A stretch of 64,000 bases of DNA, taken from an uncultured bacterium. Lineage in GTDB: Bacteria > Verrucomicrobiota > Lentisphaeria > Victivallales > UBA1829. Where the stretch lies: the NCBI GenBank assembly GCA_902778895.1, contig CACYZF010000004.1, positions 1-64,000 of the forward strand. The letters run 5' to 3'. Position numbers and translations under genes: made by a program. Shown piece by piece: positions 62,393 through 64,000 of this stretch. Position 1 is the stretch's first letter; the number at the start of each line of letters is the position of its first letter. The notes under the pieces were generated by a model, which did not search any database, was not told where the DNA came from, and worked only from the letters and a program-made list of their open reading frames with translations.

Positions 62393-64000
62393 CTACTCCC
62401 CTCTCCGTTTCAGAAGTTCATACGTGTTGTCCACTCCGTTCCAGAACGTCGGAAGATATCGTTCCAGGCACTCCATGATCACGATGTCCGCCTGGTCGAG
62501 CAGGCTGAAATGGTTTTCACTGAACGTATAGAGCGCACGGATTCCTCGCACTTCGCGGAACGTGTTGCCGAGCAGCGGAGTCATGGCGATGAGGAAGGAA
62601 TCGTGCACGCAGAAGACTTTGTATTTTCGTTCGTAATTGTCGATGCAGGTGATCGGCCCCAGCGGCGAGTCGACGTAATTTGCCGGGAGGACGGGCTCGG
62701 GATAAAGCGTCGTCTTGTCTCCCGGGATCTGCCGGTTGGAATAGTCGAACAGGTCTCCGTAGACGCAGGTGCGCGGTTTGGTTTCGAGGAACGAGGTCTC
62801 GGGAAGATCGGGGAAATCCTTCCGGATGGCCGCAAGCAATTCCTGCCCGCCCAGGAATCCCCCCATTTCCGTCCAGTGGATATCGGTTTTGAAGTACAGG
62901 GGACATTCGTTCTTATGCTTCAGCAGCGTATCGACCGGATAGACCGTCTTCAGCTCCGGCGCGTTTTTCCGCAGGTATTCCACGAAAAGCGCGAGCGCGG
63001 ATTCCGAATCCGGCCGGATCTTCGGTGCCGAGGGGAAATACTCTCCGTAGACGCGGAATTTCTCCGGCAGGAAAAGCAGATAGAGCTTTTTCCCGTGTTT
63101 TTCGCAGTATTCGTTCAGGTATTTCAGGCGCTGCGTCGTCTCCGCCATCTGGGATTCCGGAAACGCGTCGAGATTGTGATAGTTCCGCATCGTGGGGATG
63201 CCGATGTGATCGAAAAACCATCCGTCTCTGCCGCCCGTCGTGTTGGCGGAGAGCTGGCAGGGATAACGCAATGTCCGAGAAAGGAATGCATTGGCCTCCA
63301 GAAGCTGGTCGCGGCAGGCGAAATGGTCGCTGAGCCAGCGGCTGAAATTCTGCTGGAACTGCTCGTCGAACCGTCCGTTGGGAAGGATCGGCGGCTTGAA
63401 CTTGGCAAGCTCGCGTTTTTCGGAGACCGATATTTCCTTCGAATCCGAGAAGAACATCGGCAGAGCGATCATCAGCGCGAATACGACGACCAGCAGAGCG
63501 TCCGCCCGGTTCCGGGCTTTCGCAAACGAGGGCGCGGACACCAGTGCCTGAAGAAACAGAAACACCCCGGCGAATACGAGGATTCCCAGCAGGATGTCCT
63601 GCGCCTGGATCTCAAGACCTTTTCCGCCCCGGACGGGTTCGGAGGGGTAGATCTCCAGGAACGGGTCTATATTGCTGGAAGCGCCTGAGATCGAGTCTTC
63701 TTCGATGCTGCAGGACGTCATGTTGTACGGTTTGCATTCCGACTGTTTCAGCCGCAGTTCGTCTTTCCCGTGGCATCTGAATTTCTTCAGATGGATGTCT
63801 CCGGGGGTGGACCCGAAGTCGATGCGGAGCATCTTCAGGGATTCGCACGGGATCGTGAAATGGAATTTACCGCTTCCCTGAAATTGGTCGCGCGGCACTT
63901 CCTTGAGGACGTTGTCTTTTCCGTCGATATAGAAGATTTGGCAATGGTTCTCCTTCTGGTCGGAGTAATCCAGCTGAAAGGAAACAAAACAGGCGGGGCC
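62393..64000 (-). CDS. AlgJ/AlgX-like O-acetyltransferase partner (5' end beyond window)
   Basis: The frame is open to the right edge, giving at least 535 residues without a start. The visible N-terminal 120 residues form a beta-rich region. A helix follows near 153-172 (DILLGILVFAGVFLFLQALV) and another near 187-203 (ADALLVVVFALMIALPMFF). The remaining part, from ISVSEKRELAKFKPPILPNG on, matches the AlgX/AlgJ family, with GRDGWFFD, the catalytic-type DIHWTEMGG (HxxW) and a late CVHDSFLI. It probably places acetyl groups on a polysaccharide outside the cell, using the AlgI-like protein. The N-terminal beta domain before the helices is unusual for the family. Confidence 0.85.
   Translation of the reverse strand, partial: GPACFVSFQLDYSDQKENHCQIFYIDGKDNVLKEVPRDQFQGSGKFHFTIPCESLKMLRIDFGSTPGDIHLKKFRCHGKDELRLKQSECKPYNMTSCSIEEDSISGASSNIDPFLEIYPSEPVRGGKGLEIQAQDILLGILVFAGVFLFLQALVSAPSFAKARNRADALLVVVFALMIALPMFFSDSKEISVSEKRELAKFKPPILPNGRFDEQFQQNFSRWLSDHFACRDQLLEANAFLSRTLRYPCQLSANTTGGRDGWFFDHIGIPTMRNYHNLDAFPESQMAETTQRLKYLNEYCEKHGKKLYLLFLPEKFRVYGEYFPSAPKIRPDSESALALFVEYLRKNAPELKTVYPVDTLLKHKNECPLYFKTDIHWTEMGGFLGGQELLAAIRKDFPDLPETSFLETKPRTCVYGDLFDYSNRQIPGDKTTLYPEPVLPANYVDSPLGPITCIDNYERKYKVFCVHDSFLIAMTPLLGNTFREVRGIRALYTFSENHFSLLDQADIVIMECLERYLPTFWNGVDNTYELLKRRGE

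Overview
The window looks like a chromosomal segment of a GC-rich (roughly 60% by eye), Gram-negative-type anaerobe. The best guess is a Lentisphaeria/Victivallales relative from the PVC superphylum. This rests on AIDA-type repeat surface proteins, a pyrophosphate-dependent phosphofructokinase, a superoxide reductase/flavodiiron/rubredoxin operon of the kind anaerobes use, Sel1-repeat proteins and a zinc-ribbon Ser/Thr kinase. That taxonomic call is inference; there is no rRNA in the window.

Layout. 1-9.8 kb, all minus strand: the start of a large AIDA-repeat/FG-GAP-like surface protein (cut by the left edge), rsmB, a metallo-beta-lactamase-fold hydrolase followed by a membrane Ser/Thr kinase, and a bile-acid-symporter-like carrier followed by uvrA and a small membrane protein. 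10.1-21.9 kb, all plus strand: a phage-derived cassette with Mu-like head genes (gp28 terminase, I protease, decoration-like protein, T capsid, gp36), several unknown structural genes, a long beta-helix/adhesin-like fibre, and small distal genes including a one-helix membrane protein and a lipoprotein. It ends at a strong terminator. I see no portal, tail tube, tape measure, integrase, transposase or repressor.

22.0-23.9 kb: superoxide reductase, flavodiiron protein and rubredoxin form an oxygen-defence operon. 24.3-26.2 kb (minus): a YceD-like protein with a histone-H1-like tail, coaD, and an LpxH-like phosphoesterase, then tRNA-Thr(UGU) on plus. 26.6-27.9 kb: an NhaC-type antiporter. 28.0-32.0 kb: two paralogous Sel1-repeat membrane proteins, bracketed by near-perfect palindromic elements in opposite orientation, with a 19-bp tandem array just upstream of their promoter.

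32.4-45.5 kb (plus) is mostly core metabolism and translation: pfp-gatC-gatA, an AAA-type ATPase with tadA, purL (PurS-like N-terminus, no glutaminase), dapB, a small protein, icd, a GNAT protein, a DUF2156 protein and a membrane-anchored unknown. 45.5-49.4 kb (minus): tmk-holB-trmO-ispH and a NimA-like flavoprotein. 49.5-60.9 kb (plus): AICAR transformylase without a cyclohydrolase domain, recD2, a GSCFA-domain protein, asnB, proA, mtaB, recX and a solute-binding lipoprotein. 61.0-64.0 kb (minus): an AlgI-like MBOAT acyltransferase and an AlgJ/AlgX-like partner cut by the right edge, probably an exopolysaccharide O-acetylation pair.

A recurring promoter form, TTGNNN-16/17-TATNNT with TATATT or TATAGT common, can be read upstream of many transcription units and helps define them. 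The items most worth follow-up are the portal-less Mu-like capsid cassette and the palindrome-bracketed Sel1 locus.
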